NCBI GenBank assembly: GCA_910890315.1 | Contig: CAJVGD010000005.1 | Span: 1,240,001 to 1,304,000 of the forward strand | Reading direction: 5' to 3' | Origin: Serendipita indica DSM 11827 | Taxonomy: Eukaryota; Basidiomycota; Agaricomycetes; Sebacinales; Serendipitaceae | Length of the DNA: 64,000 nt | Shown here: positions 49,080 to 61,028 of the stretch, one piece after another | Numbering within the stretch: position 1 is the first letter of the stretch | Layout of the letters: each line of letters opens with the position of its first letter | Notes under the pieces: model-generated | What the model saw: only the letters and a program-made list of their open reading frames with translations | Databases searched by the model: none | What the model was told of the DNA's origin: nothing | Translations under genes and position numbers: made by a program

Positions 49080-49393
49080 ATCCCAGATTACCGTCATGAC
49101 CGGTTGTTAGCGGTGGCGAGTCCGGTCGACCCCCGTTGCCAGGACCACTTCTACATAACCACCCGTCCGCCAAACATCAAGTCCTCACTTGTCCCCTTCC
49201 TCGTCTCCCTTTCTTTTCCTCTTTTCGTCAACGGTCAGTATATTCTCCAAATATTTCATACAACTCTTTTGCTCATCATCCGCTGCTTCTAGTTGGGCTG
49301 AGCCCCTTATCCTGTCGCTCTTTCTGCAAGATCACTTCGCCTTTGGCCTTTGAACATCCAGCACTCGATTCCTTCTTTTGAATCTACTCTACG
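49080..49393 (+). promoter_or_regulatory. Pyrimidine-rich promoter of the Rds1-like gene
   Basis: Long CT-rich stretch around 49190-49235 (tccccttcctcgtctccctt and following) and again near 49320-49390 just before the ATG. CT blocks near start sites are common in strongly expressed fungal genes. The link to expression level is inference. Confidence 0.4.
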
Positions 49394-50704
49394 ATGCGTT
49401 TTACTACCGCCCTCTTCCTCGCCGCCACCCCGTTGCTCGCCTCCGCCCATCCGCTCAAGGTGACCCGCGCAGTCTCCGCCGCAACAGTCACAGTCTTGAG
49501 TCAGTCCAGCTTGGTTTTTTCATCTACTTTGTTTGCTCACATTTATACAGAGTTTGCCGAGCTCCTTGAACAGCTGGAAACACAATTCTACACTCAAGCC
49601 CTTGCCAAATTCAAGCCCGAAGACTTTACTGCTGCTGGTATCACGATCCCAGATATCGCTATCCAGGGTTTCCAAGAGATTCTAGCCCATGAAAGCTCCC
49701 ACGTTGCTGTGTATGTCCATTTTCATTCAGCCTTTTATGTCGCCCCCCATTGACATGGCTGTGATCCCTTTAGTCTTGACCAAGCACTAGCCGACAACGG
49801 AGAGACTCCTCTTTCTGGATGCTCATTCAACTTTGATCCTGTGCTCACCGATGTTGCGACCATGGCTGGCGTCGCCCGCGTTGTCGAACATGTCGGTGTC
49901 GCAGCCTACCTCGGAGGCGCAGACATCTTGGACGACAAGAACTTTTTGGCAGCTGCAGCAACCATTCTCACTGTTGAAGCTCGCCATCAGTCCTTCCTGA
50001 ACATTGTCGGCGGCGCGACTACTGTCCCACAAGCCTTTGACGTCGCGCTGACTCCCCAAGACGTTCTCTCCATCGCCGGTGCCTTTGTTAGTGGATGCGA
50101 TCCCGCAGCTGCTTTGGGCCTCGGTGCAGCAAACCCACCGCTCGCGGTTACCAACCAGGGACCAGTTGCCGCAGGCACCAAGCTCACGTTCAGCTCGCCA
50201 GCGCTCAACTCGACCAGTGAGGGATCTGCGTCCTGCCAAATGTTGGTCGGAGGTCAAGCTACTTCACTGTCATTCGCCCTCAACGAGTGCATCGTTCCAG
50301 AGGGTATCGACGGACCCGTTTGGATCTGGCTCACAAAGGACACACAACCTCTTGCCGCGGATATCCACGTCCGAAGCAGCGCGAGCATCCTCGCCGGACC
50401 AACTGCCGCCTTTATCGACTCGAAGAGCAGCGCTCTGGGTGCAGTCGTTCGAAATGGCGCTGGCTTTAGCGCGACCGAGACCATTTCGCCCTCGCAGGCT
50501 ACTGATATTCTCAGTAGCGCATCGCAGACAGCCACCGAGTCTGCTCCTGTTGCTACCTCGACCGAAAGTGTCTCTGCTGCACCAACTGCGGTCAGCCCAC
50601 CCGTAAATGCTGCCGAGCCACCAGCAACAACCTCGAGTGCGTCCGGCGCTGTTCCGCCGATCAACGTTATTGGAGTTGGCGCGATCCCTGCCACGACGGC
50701 GTAA
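49394..50704 (+). CDS. Secreted ferritin-like protein, Rds1-type stress response
   Basis: Begins with a clear signal peptide (MRFTTALFLAATPLLASAHP). Two short introns follow. The ferritin-like helical domain contains LLEQLETQFYTQALAKF, GFQEILAHESSHVAVLDQAL, VARVVEHVGVAAYLGGA and AATILTVEARHQSFLNIVGG. The Glu/His-bearing helices (E...HESSH, E.RHQ) fit a di-metal four-helix bundle like those annotated as Rds1 in fungi. A beta-rich region and a Ser/Thr/Ala/Pro-rich C-terminus (SQTATESAPVATSTES) suggest a glycosylated stalk, perhaps wall- or GPI-linked, but I do not see a strong GPI tail. Function in stress or nutrient starvation is assigned to the family only. Confidence 0.82.
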
Positions 50705-51037
50705 AACGACTATTGTACAGCTGGACATTGTTTATGACAATTATTAGGGCCTCGTCATCACGCATTGCATTCTTCCTTCGTATTCATTAAGGACACTTTC
50801 CTTTTTTCCTTCCTTTTTCTTTTGCATGTCCACAGTCGACATTACTGTTTCCTGCCTACGAGTCGATCTTGCAGTGGCCATTCTTCATTTCTAGAGTGAC
50901 AACGTTGAACGAATACCCTCATTTTCCGCAATAATTGCTTGTGATTTTTGTGAATTGTCGGTCGAAATGATTGCCAGGCCGCCGGCTAGGAGCCCTTGTT
51001 TAATCCAACTTGAACCACTACCACATTCCAGACAGTT
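50705..51037. other. Intergenic, no gene seen
   Basis: Lies 3' of the Rds1-like gene and 5' of the NDUFA4-like gene. It contains a pyrimidine-rich stretch near 50790-50825. No coding signal. Confidence 0.5.
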
Positions 51038-51590
51038 ATGGTCGCAGCACAGGTCGCACGAAGATCACTCATGAAGCAATGGTTTGCCATCGAGGTGAGT
51101 GTCGTTACTAGCTTTTTATCGTCGATTTTTGCATGCGGCTGACTGGGCACCCCCTCGTGGACAGGCAATTCCCATGTACGACCATATTCTTGTATAGATG
51201 GGGACAAATTGGATACTGACAGGATATTTTCTGTAATTTTTACATCGTACAGTTATGTGATTCTTGGCGGAGCTTTGAGCGGAGCCTCTTGGTACCTCTA
51301 CCGCTTGGGCACTCGTCCAGACAGTACGTTCAACCAGAGCATACTGAGTTGTTCTAATGTTTCGCGCCTAGTCATTTGGACCCGCAAGAACCCAGAGCCA
51401 TGGCAAAGCGTACGGACCTCAATAACGACTTTTGACAAATGAACTGACATTCGCTCTCTAGGTCAAACAAAACGAGAACACGAAATTCATGGCTATCAAC
51501 CGCGAATTTGACCGCAAGTGCGTCCCTTGACCATCCCCAATATGACGATACAGCTGACACTCGACCAGGTGGACCCGCGAAAAGCTCTAA
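51038..51590 (+). CDS. NDUFA4/B12D (MLRQ) family respiratory subunit
   Basis: Small inner-mitochondrial-membrane protein. Tiny exons give MVAAQVARRSLMKQWFAIE, AIPMYDHI-type sequence, YVILGGALSGASWYLYRLG-TRPD, VIWTRKNPEPWQS, VKQNENTKFMAINREFDRK and WTREKL, with the stop at 51588-51590. The AIPIY.. / GGALSGASWYLYRL / W.RKNPEPW pattern is that of the MLRQ/B12D family, annotated as a complex I or complex IV subunit. About 85 residues spread over five or six exons. The helix-proximal exon border is approximate. Confidence 0.82.
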
Positions 51591-51949
51591 ATGTTTACAA
51601 TGCAGCTTATCAAGATGGAATGTAGCTTTAGAGGCTCAAGAGAAAAAAGCTCTTCCACGTAGGTCATCTCTCAGTCTTGCCAATTGGCCCCCAATATGAA
51701 TTGCAAGCCGTCTATTATGTTTTCTATGCTCGCGTGTATGAGAATCGAACATGATTGAAAATCTCGTACGTCTACTATAGTGGATTGCAAGAGGAGTAAC
51801 CGGGGTGCACAAACGAACAAACTCGCGCGACATTGCGGGAAGAAAGCCATTGGTGGAGGTAGATGATAAATGAACAACGAGGATAAAAATAGAGAACCAA
51901 CCAGGAAACCGCCATAGGTGCCATAGCAAGAAATGAAAACAAGAATGAA
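51591..51949. other. Intergenic, convergent 3' region
   Basis: Between the stops of the NDUFA4-like gene and EAF gene on opposite strands. Overlapping minus-strand frames (up to 105 codons) have no domain. Confidence 0.5.
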
Positions 51950-53646
51950 TCAACGTTCGTCGTAGTCACTTTCGTCACTCGAATCATCTAGAATATTATG
52001 AGCGATGATTTCGGACAAAAGAATGTAACTAACCAGAGCCATTGTCTGCTCCTCCTCCCGCGTTATCGTCATTGTCAAACGCCGCCATCAAAAAATCGTC
52101 CTCCTCCCCGTCTGGATCAACCGAGACTAGCTCCATTTCGTTATGACTCGCTGGCGCGAATGTCGGTGCAGGCGCCTCTGGCTCTGAATCGGAATCGCTC
52201 GTCTCATCCTCTTCGTCGTCCGAGTCACTTTCCTCGACAAGTGCATGCGATTTGACGAGTGGGGAGGACCCGTGGACCATGTTTGTGCTATGGGCGGCAG
52301 CAGCAGACGAGCGCAACGACACTGGGTGCAGATGCGCTGCGCGTGCTGGAGAGGGTGCAGAATCGCTGTACGAGACTTGGGCAGGTGGCGTGCCATAGGT
52401 GACAGAAGCCGGGCTTTGGCTGGCCGTTTTTGCACGTTTAATCTCCTTGGACGGGCGCCCAAACTCGAGTTCTTCCTCGTCTGGTTCGGAATCTGAGAAT
52501 TTGCGCTTGTCGCCTCGCCGCAATGGCATGTCCGAGAGGCGCAGGGCGTTTCCAGAGGACGGGGGCGCAGATGCCCCGGCTGGTTTCCCGAACGTGAGAT
52601 TTTCCTCATTGGGATCGGAAGCAAAACCCGAACTGGAGCGCTGACGAGCCTCTTGGAGTCGACGCTGCTCTTGGGCATACTCGGACATACTCTGAGGCAC
52701 CTTTCGGCTGGCGATCGTTGCAGTTTGGCCAGTGGCTGGTGCGGCAAGAGGGGCCGGCTCGTTGTCGGCGCCACTGGATTCGCGGACATGGGCGGGGGAC
52801 GGTGGATCAAGAGGAATAGCACGTGGGGTGCCTGCGGAAGACACTGGACGTGCTCTCTCCTTTGTGCGGCCAGTTTCCGGCAATGAAGCATACTCGGGTG
52901 GCGAAGTCGAAGGCGGGGTAGGCGGGAACGCCGTGGGATGCGCACGGTTGGGTAGGAGACCGTTAGGAGCGCCCTTGAGACCGGACGCAGTGGTCAAAGT
53001 CGTCGGTGGGCCGGTTGCAGAGGCTGCGCGTTGGTGGGTGAGCACGAGGAGGCTATCGAGCCGCTCAAGGACCAGCGTCTGCGAGGGACAATGCCAAACG
53101 CGGTCAGAACTCGAATTGTTATAAAATGGAAAATGGGCACTCGGGCTAATCACAACAAAGCAAGCCAAGGACTCACCCCGGTAGAAGCATCATAGAACAG
53201 GACGCAATCGAGCTCCTTTTTCGTTTCGGATCTCGCGCTGAACGAGTGTTGCTCGCCCGTCTGTACCAGCCAGTCAGTCTCGCCTGTCAGACTCTGCAGA
53301 CGACAAGGAGCTAGTCACCTCTGAGCTTAGTTCCATCTGGAACGAGTCCTTGTGCGCGTATGTTGCCGCAGGGGCAAGCGACCCCGTCGCATTCACAACG
53401 CCGGGCGGCTTGACATTGTCTGTAGAATTATCGAGAATAATATCCAGATCAGCTCCAGCGTGTCCTGAGAGCGCCCAGAGCAGCGCTGGACTCACAACGC
53501 ATGGCGACAAACTCGTTTCTGGATGACTGCGCCGCCTGGACAGCGTTTGCGCGTGGGCTGGCGAGTGAACGACGAATAGAGGAGCCTAGAGTAATATTAT
53601 GAACTCCCCTTGGAGGCAACCAGCTCATCGGGGAAGCTGTAGCCAT
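51950..53646 (-). CDS. EAF-type RNA polymerase II elongation factor (ELL-associated)
   Basis: ATG 53646 gives MATASPMSWLPPRGVHNITL. The conserved N-terminal domain spans several short exons: DSFQMELSSE, TGEQHSFSARSETKKELDC, VLFYDASTG, TLVLERLDSLL. The KE-C-VLFYD-TG-(F/L)TLERL pattern matches the EAF domain (ELL-associated factor), which in fission yeast and animals forms a super-elongation-type complex with ELL. The rest is a long disordered Ser/Pro/Asp-rich region with repeated acidic LTFG/LEFG-type motifs (EENLTFGKPA, EELEFGRPS) and an acidic transactivation-like tail. After a last intron it ends DDSSDESDYDER (51950-51952). Identification rests on the N-terminal 130 residues. Confidence 0.8.
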
Positions 53647-53853
53647 GGCGGAGGGTTGTGGTCGGGACTTAGCTTAGTCCCTCGACTGGTCAAGCAATTT
53701 GGGCGGTCATCCAGTCGGTCATAGGACTCGGCTCACGCCACACACAATAAGCGAGTATGTAAGACTAGTGTTCAGATGATTACAATCCACCGCTTGAATA
53801 TCCACCAGAATGGCCACCCGAGCCTATTCGCCTCGTCCGACACTCGGTTCCCA

Positions 53854-55149
53854 TTATCCCTCCAGAAATGCGTCCAACTCGGCATCAAGCTCCTCCTTGG
53901 TCTTGGACGGGCGGCCTTGGCCCTCACGCCGCTCCCCTCCACGTTCGCCCCGTTCCCGCCGATGACCCCGTGCGTCCTTGCGTCCATCTCTCGACATGGT
54001 TCCATAACGAGATCGTCCAAATTCGTCCGTGTGCCACTCTTTACCAACGTCCCATTCCCGAACACTCCCTGTAGCCCCACCGACCCGAGGACCCAGTCGC
54101 GATTGCAAGTCTTGATCGTACTCGTAGTCGGACCGTTTCCTCCTTCTTCCAGGCCCATCGCGAGGAAGCTCCCGGCCTGGTGGCGACGCGGATCTCCCTC
54201 GTCTCGGAGAGATGGACCGTCTGGCAGTCTCGTCCTTTTCAGCAAACCCATCGAGTTCTAAGAATCGTGAGTTTTTCGGTTGATATGTCATAAGTGCCCC
54301 ATACCTGCATCTAATCGTCGTCTGAGTGCTTCGTCGGGGTCTTCACGTCTACTTCTCTCCCCACGCCGTGAGGAATAGACATTTTGTCCATCCTTGCCCG
54401 CATTTTCGCCATACTTTTCATAAAACTTGCTTTTATTCCGCCCTCCTTTTTGCTTGACATCCTCTGCACGCGCAAACCGCATCCACATCTGGGCCTGTTC
54501 TTGCACGTCCGTCTTACCAAGGGCCTTTTCGACACGCAATGCCACATGGGCAAGTGTCTCTGGAATCGGCTTCGCAGGCACAAAGCCCTCATCGTCTTCT
54601 GCCAGGTGCCCCGTGCCGGCTTCCCGCATGCTCTCATACGCGCTTCGAGTCTCTGCGACCGTGGACCAGACGAGTACCACGTTGGTATCATTCACCCATT
54701 CCAATCTGTCCGCTCCGTTGAGTCACATTGCAGAAAACGCACAACATTAGGGAACACGTACCCAAGGGGTAGCGTTCCGCAATGGCTAATGTACTTGAAT
54801 ATACGTTGCGTCGGTAGATTTGCAATCGCATCTCCGCGAAAGAGAATCGCATTGTCTCTGATCCCGAGCGGGTTCTCTGCGCGTTCGACTTCGACTGTCA
54901 TTTCCTGTGTGTCTGCTTCGTCGCCTTGTGTAGTTTGTCGCTAGAGATGAAAAAGACAAGACTGAGAAAAACAGACGGCACGCGTTGGTTTGTGACGCAA
55001 CGCACTCGTGAGCTGGATGTTGCGGCTGACGATTCAGAGTACAAGTACAGTCGTGAGGCGCCTATACGTGACTTGAAGTCATGTTCAGGATGCTCTTCTG
55101 CATATTTCTCTCCAGCAGCATCGTCATACGGTAACGAATCAATCTCCAT
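53854..55149 (-). CDS. NCBP3-like nuclear cap-binding protein
   Basis: ATG 55149 gives MEIDSLPYDDAAGEKYAEEH. An intron leads to MTVEVERAENPLGIRDNAIL and FRGDAIANLPTQRIFKYISH. Then comes the degenerate RRM core LEWVNDTNVVLVWSTVAETR, in which WVNDTNVVLVW is the NCBP3 hallmark. The segment MWMRFARAEDVKQKGGRNKS with FYEKYG follows, then an Arg/Asp/Gly-rich disordered C-terminus with SPRRGRSASPP and a final coiled segment (KTKEELDAELDAFLEG). NCBP3 binds the m7G cap with NCBP1 and functions in mRNA export in animals. Fungal members are little studied. Three introns. Note the neighbouring EAF gene on the same strand. Confidence 0.83.
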
Positions 55150-55298
55150 GGTGGCGTGGTCGTGCTCAAGTTTTGGACCGGACTCTGGAGACCGTCCGGA
55201 ACGGGTTCAACAGAGAATGTATAGGAACTGGCATCCAAATTCCAAAGTTTGTATGGTACATATCTTCGACACGAGAAAGGGGATGGACATATGGGAAG

Positions 55299-58157
55299 TC
55301 AACTCGCCAATAGCTCATCTATATCCAGGTTGCGGCTCAGGCGCTTGAGGATGTGGAATGGGTATGTCATAGATGACAAGGGAGTGCGGCGCCTCCAACT
55401 GTTTGGCTCGTCTGACTGAAATGAAGACGTGAGGCAATAAATTTGACTATGGAAGAAACCAGACATACGTTCGCGCTGCTGTTCCTTGAGAGCAATTTGC
55501 TGCGCCCTCTGGTGGGCTTCTGCGCGGTTCATGAGATAGTGATTCGGATGCTCTTCCTCCTCCTCGCTACTTGTCTCAGGCTCTGACACTGGTCCAGCCT
55601 CGGTTGCGAAATCAATATTAGGCTCTGGTTCTCCGAAGCCATTGCCTGAGCGCCTCTCGTTCCCCTTGAAAAGGACAACATCCATCCTGTAAGGTTAGAA
55701 GGACCATTAGAGATACACCGGTAAGCATGGACAATATCATACCCGCGAGGATTGAAGAAGGCAAAATTCCACGCCATCAAGATATCCTGGATCCTCTTGA
55801 CGGCCTGGTGGTAGTGGTTGAAAGCTGGATTCCGCTCGGCCCAAGTGTCAAGGATTTGCTAAGCAAAGGTCAGCGAGAACATCAAGGAATCTCGCCAAGT
55901 TGTATACCTTGGTAAATAGTTCCCACTCCGCGTGGTTGACGTCCCTGTCATAGGCGAATCGTCCGAACCGCATAGGAGTCTCCAGACGATGCTCGCTATT
56001 CAAGTCGTACGTAATCACTTTGGGATCAAAGTGTTTGATTTCCATGTTTGGATCAGGCTTCCTCATGGATACAACGGGCAATTCCGACCTTGGGCTTTCT
56101 GCGACTGCATCTTGACCATTGTCCCGAAGGGCTGCTTTGTAGGACGGCTGGCGTACATGGGTGGGTCGATTCCCAAATCCTTGCGGCCCTGTGACGCTGG
56201 GAAGGCTAGATGCGCTTTCGTTCTGCGTGAAGGGAGGGCGGACGACTACAGGAGGCTGGCCGGATGGGGGACCACCAGCAGGCGACACTCCAGGTTGTCC
56301 AGTGAGACCAATGGTAGAGACAGAAAGGTTCGGGCGATGCGAGGGGGGTGGGTGAGAAGGTGGTGGATAAGATGGAGGTGGATAATTCACTTGCTTGGGT
56401 GGTTCCGCAGGAGGGATGGGAGCGGCAGATACATAACCACTTTGGGCCAAAGGCTCCGATTTGTTACGAGTATGCATATATTCGGATATATTGCTCTTGC
56501 GCAAGTGTCGGGTTCTTCTGGAGCAGGCGTGATTAATGTCTTGTCAATGTGATATGGTGCACCACCAATGGGGAATTGCTGCTGTTGTTGTTTCACGTTG
56601 CCCATCACTTCAGCAATGTTTGTCTTTCTCTTTGCTGGAGTTCTCGGATCTGGTTGGTAACCCAAGATAGGTTGTCCAGCGACGACCGGCGTCATATACT
56701 GTGGGCCGGTACCAAGGTCAAGCGTTCCCGGTAGAGGTGATAGACCTGGTATAGCCTGAGGAAAGCCTGGATAATTGGAAACATGGCCAAGAGGGATAGC
56801 GGCTGTTTGCACGCTGCCAAGCTGAACGGGCACAAACTGCGAAGGAGAGTATTGGGCTCCCCCAATTTGCACAGGCTGAGTGGGTAGAATCTGTTGCCCA
56901 TAGATTGGCGAAGGCTGCGGCTCCTGAGGGGTTATCGGCTGCGTGTAAAAGGACGGAGATCTTTGTGGCTGATTGCTCTGTGCTTGGACATATCTTGTAG
57001 CTGGGGTGGACTGTTGCACAGAGTAAGGTGTTGCATACTGGGTATTTCCCCTGGGCACAACGGTCGGTTGCTGTGAGCCTGATATCCCGTGGTCTATATT
57101 GGAAATGTTTCCGGGGTAACCTTGCCTAGCGCCATAGTCTTCACTCATGTACCGTCCGTCTTGGGGTTGCCGCGAACGTGATCTCTCACGAGCGTTTCGT
57201 TGCATTTGCTCTTGCTGGGCGGCTCTTTGCATCTGTTCTTGTTGAGCGGCTTGTTGTGCAGCTTGCTGCTGTGCCATGGAGCCCGACAGGCCGAGAACAC
57301 CTCCTGAGAGGCGTCTACCTCGCTGTGCCTGACGTTCAGCGGCGGTAGTGTTTCCTCCCTTGGGGTTAAGTCCACTCAAGGTCAGTCGAGACATGGAGCG
57401 CTCGACGTCCGAGTTGGGATTCGATCCACGACCAGGTTGAGGGAATGTAACCCCTCCCCTTGAAAAGTCGGCGTATTGCTCCTCTGCGAATCGAGTCTGA
57501 GACTTGGAGCGCTTGTGGTTCCTACCTTGAGAGGCTTGGTATCGGAGAAAGTCGTCCTTTTGTCGTTGCCTGCACGCCACCTGAGTCAATTTCGTCATCA
57601 CATCGCGACCCATCTTACCAGGATTCTAAGACGGCCTTCTGTTGCTGTAACACTCGTCAGGAATAGCTCGATGGTGAGTACGAGTCACTTGCCTTTTTGG
57701 AGAGTTTTACTCCATCAAAGTTCTGTCTGGAATTAGCGTTCAACCCCTGTCCTATTGCAAAACGCATACGGGGGGTGGGCCTGGGTCGAACGGGACTTCA
57801 GCGGCGTCTGCTGCTGGATAGCCTGGTTGAGGAGGTGGATTAGGTTCTCGATATGGTCTTTGATCTATGACTGGATATATTCCTGATTAGCATCCTGGCT
57901 AAGCCAATATAGCACCTACCTGCCGGTGGTTGGCCGTGGATCTGCGACGCCTGGACGTCGTTTTGCCATTTAGAGATATTAGAAGACTGCGGCTGTGCGA
58001 TCTGAGCTGGAGGAAACATGTCTACGTTGCTCCTTGCGCGTGGGCGGGTCGTCTGCGGCGACGGACCAGGGCCTTGGCCGACCAGCGGCATACCAGCGTT
58101 TGGTGGAGCTCCAAATGCTTGTGCATAGTATCCCCCAGCCCGTCCTGTTGCACCCAT
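55299..58157 (-). CDS. Unrecognised, mostly disordered Gln/Pro-rich protein with conserved C-terminal helical domain
   Basis: I do not recognise the family. Proposed start 58157 (MGATGRAGGYYAQAFGAPPN). Exons join through SSNISKWQNDVQASQIHGQP, PYREPNPPPQPGYPAADA and FDGVKLSKK. A GC-AG intron then leads to QQKAVLESW-QRQKDDFLRYQA. A long Gln/Ser/Pro-rich region follows, with a duplicated AAQQEQMQR unit and a PPPSYPPPSHPPPSH stretch. The C-terminal part looks folded: HFDPKVITYDLNSEH, FGRFAYDRDVNHAEWELFTK, VILDTWAERNPAFNHYHQAV, IQDILMAWNFAFFNPRG and VLFKGNERRSGNG. The composition suggests an RNP-granule or trafficking adaptor, but that is speculation. About eight introns; the 3'-most exon is the least certain. 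Confidence 0.65.
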
Positions 58158-58366
58158 TGGGATTTTGTAACATTGCGCGTTGAATTGCCTGGCCTGCTTC
58201 CTTGTAGTGTGTCGCAGAGATTGAGTGGCAGCAGCTAGACGGCGCTTCACCTGCGACCGTTCTTCAATGAGGAAATCGACGACTAGAAGCAAAGGTTCGA
58301 AATGAGCATAGCAAATATATAATGACGAGAAATAAGGTACACGGGAAGCGGTAGCGTCAGACGTCG

Positions 58367-59248
58367 TCAGAAGAACTTCCACCAGATAACGATCAATAAC
58401 AGCAGTACAACCCCTCCTACGGGTGCGTATTGACGGATCATGGCATCAATATTAATCTTGCGGGCCGCTTTTCTGTACTTTTCCGATTCCGAACGCAACG
58501 AAGTGGAGAGATGCGACATGCCTAGAATACAGAACAGAATTAGCACAACCCTAGAAGATGACAAATAGCACATACGGTCCAGGCTGTCACCTCGCCACAA
58601 GAGCTCTTCCATATTTTTGGTCATGATGCGGGTGACGTCTTGAAGTTCGCCGTTTAATTTGTCGAGATTTGATTCAGAAGCAGCAGCAGCAGCATCTGCT
58701 GTCCGTGTATCACTGTACAGTCTGGCCGTCTTGCTCATGAATGTGTCTATAGACAAACCGGGAATGAGCAAGATATAGTCCCTTTGGTGAGCAAATTGTC
58801 TTACCGAATCCAACAAACGCATAAGGCTTTCTTGTGGTCTCGACCTTTGATCCGTACGAGTTTCCAAACTCCCGGGCCAGCTCATCAAGGTAGAGAAAGG
58901 CCAGTTTGCGCGGGTACGACTTCTCTGCAATCGTAAGGTATACAACACCGTTTGATATCAGATAACTGGTGGCCACGTAAGAGTCTAGTGCCGGAGAGAG
59001 ACGTCGTACATACTGCAAAGTGTATGCGCCGCTTTCAATGGAGCAGCGTGGCTCGCTCTGAGGGTTTATTCTCCTGAAAATGAGCTTTGCCTGTTGCTTA
59101 TGCTCCTGCAGGGCTGTCTCTGTCTGGCAGCGAATGAGCAAACAGGCCTGCTCAAGCCAGAAACGGATGCCCAAACCTGCTCGTCATCGACTGAAGCGGC
59201 CAGTGGGAGCGCGTCTGATGCTCTAGCAATTGTTGTTGAACGAACCAT
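58367..59248 (-). CDS. sec22: R-SNARE Sec22
   Basis: ER-Golgi R-SNARE. ATG 59248 gives MVRSTTIARASDALPLAASV. The longin domain includes KQQAKLIFRRINPQSEPRCS, SGAYTLQYLISNGVVYLTIA and RKLAFLYLDELAREFGN. The SNARE helix is LDKLNGELQDVTRIMTKNME, with the central arginine in VTRIM, then ELLWRGDSLDRM. Near the membrane comes LRSESEKYRKAARKINIDAM, and the anchor is VGGVVLLLLIVIWWKFF, ending at 58367. The tail-anchored end and length (about 215 residues) are usual. Five or six short introns. Divergent from cdc14 with 85 bp between starts. Confidence 0.9.
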
Positions 59249-59333
59249 GATGGTACAAAGGCTGGCCAGAAAACTGCCAACGTGGTCGGGGTCGAACCTG
59301 TTGCGCCTTTGAAGTTTGGCTCTCACCAGGATT
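59249..59333. promoter_or_regulatory. 85-bp divergent promoter, sec22 / cdc14
   Basis: The start codons face outward across 85 bp. No motif could be assigned. Confidence 0.45.
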
Positions 59334-60916
59334 ATGGACCTGTCAGCTTTGCTCGACGACGTGCGCAAATCTCGTTGTATACAACTTAGAAGCTAATATA
59401 AGGCAGATATCTTCAACTCGGTCGTCGATATCCCGTCGCAGCCGAGCTCTAACATCAATCGAATACGAGTTGGGCGCAGCATGCACACTCGGAGCAGACA
59501 ATAGCAATCTCAGGAGTTCATACGGTGTCAAGACGCGTTTGAGACGAATGGTATGTCTCGTACGGTTCCCCGATGCTACCTAACACCAATCTTAGTGGCC
59601 TCGCGGATTGTTGCTGCCATCTCGTCATGGCTCCCAATCTTACAGAGCATATCAAATACAGTTGGCGACTCGAAGATAGCAGGTATGCTGGAAGGACTGA
59701 GCAAGAAAGCCTATTTACATGTGATGTAGATCACGACGAGTCGTTGAGGATAACTGGAAACATCATTCAATGCCTATCAATTCTTCAGGGTGTATCTTTG
59801 TTACACAAACCCAGCAAGGACTTTCTTTGCAGACGCTGGTGTTTAGAGGTTCGCATTTTACACGGTCTACTTGCTCTATTTTGACAGTTTGATAGCTTCT
59901 TTTGGACCTCCTTGTCCTGTCGAAATACCTCAATCCTTCTAAAGATGCGCCAAAATCCTCCGACGGGCCCGTGCCTACTTGCCTAGCCAGCGCTGTATTG
60001 GATACATTGCTGTGCGTCCTAGTCGATGCCCCAGCGGTGCTTAGACTGTTTGAAGAGCTCAATGGATTAGAGGTTCTAGTCCGAACACTCAAGCGACCAG
60101 GAGTGACCCAAGAGACTAGGTGCGACCCTCTATTGTCCAGACCTGCGGAACCTAACAACGTATAGGATGAAATGTCTAGAGTTTCTCTACTTCTATCTCC
60201 TTCCGGAAGAGGATCCACTTTCGGTTGAAGGACAGCAAGCCATCGACTTGTCGGCGTCCCAAGGCTCTCAAACAGCATCAGACACTTCCGACGACGAGTT
60301 TGCACCAAATCCCAAGGTAGCCGAGCTCAGGTTACTGAGAAACGACATCGACTTTACGCCGGCTACGCCGATCAAACAAAAGAAACGACCAGTCATTGGA
60401 GGTGTTCCCACCCCAAACTTGTCCTCGAAGCATCGACATGGAACCCATGATGATGGCTCATTCTCCAACCCCTTATCCCGTGACCATGGCCATGCGCGAG
60501 GCACGTCCGAGGTCACACTCGTCCCTAGTTCGAGCTCTGGATCCCTAATCGAATCTGGGGATGACACACCCCGCACTCCCATCAAGCTTCTGCGGGCCCA
60601 TCGTTCTGGCGCGTCAAAGGAGTCCGACTCGGAAGGCTCGCTTGATCGAGTTCAAACACCACAACGGCGACATTTAAGAGAGGCATCCTACGCTGATAAC
60701 ACATTGGTGAATAATCCTTTTGACGAGAGGACGCCGAAACCTGCACGTCAGAAGATGCCTTTCCCAAGCTCTCTTCCGCCTACCAACGTGACTCGTAAAG
60801 GAGAAAAGATGTTACTCACCACAGACGAGAAAACGCAGTTGTTAGCCAAACATTTGGGCAATGTACATGCCTTGGTGGCGGGGATGAAGCATACTGGTAT
60901 CTGGGGTCTACATTGA
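59334..60916 (+). CDS. cdc14: Cdc14-family septation initiation network protein (Sid1 partner), with an apparent 1-nt frame break
   Basis: Homologue of fission yeast Cdc14, the Sid1-kinase partner in the septation initiation network, not the Cdc14 phosphatase. MDLSALLDD joins through a 46-nt GT-AG intron to ISSTRSSISRRSRALTSIEY and ELGAACTLGADNSNL. The family continuation QEFIRCQDAFETN follows in another frame, as if one base were missing near 59510. Then come VASRIVAAISSWLPILQS, ITGNIIQCLSILQGVSLLHK, PSKDFLCRRWCLE, PTCLASAVLDTLLCVLVDAP and the signature MKCLEFLYFYLLPEED. The C-terminus is a Ser/Pro-rich disordered region ending in KTQLLAKHLGNVHALVAGMK-type sequence (stop 60916), also seen in family members. 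About eight introns. Confidence 0.85.
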
Positions 60917-61028
60917 TTTATTACCGACTTATTTCTTCGTATTCACCTTGTATCGTGAATAAATTCTCATGTTGTTGATTATCCGCAGTAAGACAAGTTG
61001 GAGCCTTCCATCATCGACATATCCGGAC

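Noticed and set aside
49823-50257. Antisense 144-codon frame over the Rds1-like gene
   Set aside because: Shadow of a well-supported gene with signal peptide and helices on the plus strand.
57550-57613. ATG at 57613 as start of the disordered protein
   Set aside because: That ATG falls inside a short GT-AG intron; splicing joins VLESW to QRQKDDFLRY from an upstream start.
59334-60916. Cdc14 as the mitotic-exit phosphatase
   Set aside because: No HCxxGxxR phosphatase motif; the CLEFLYFYLLPE block belongs to the SIN protein of the same name.
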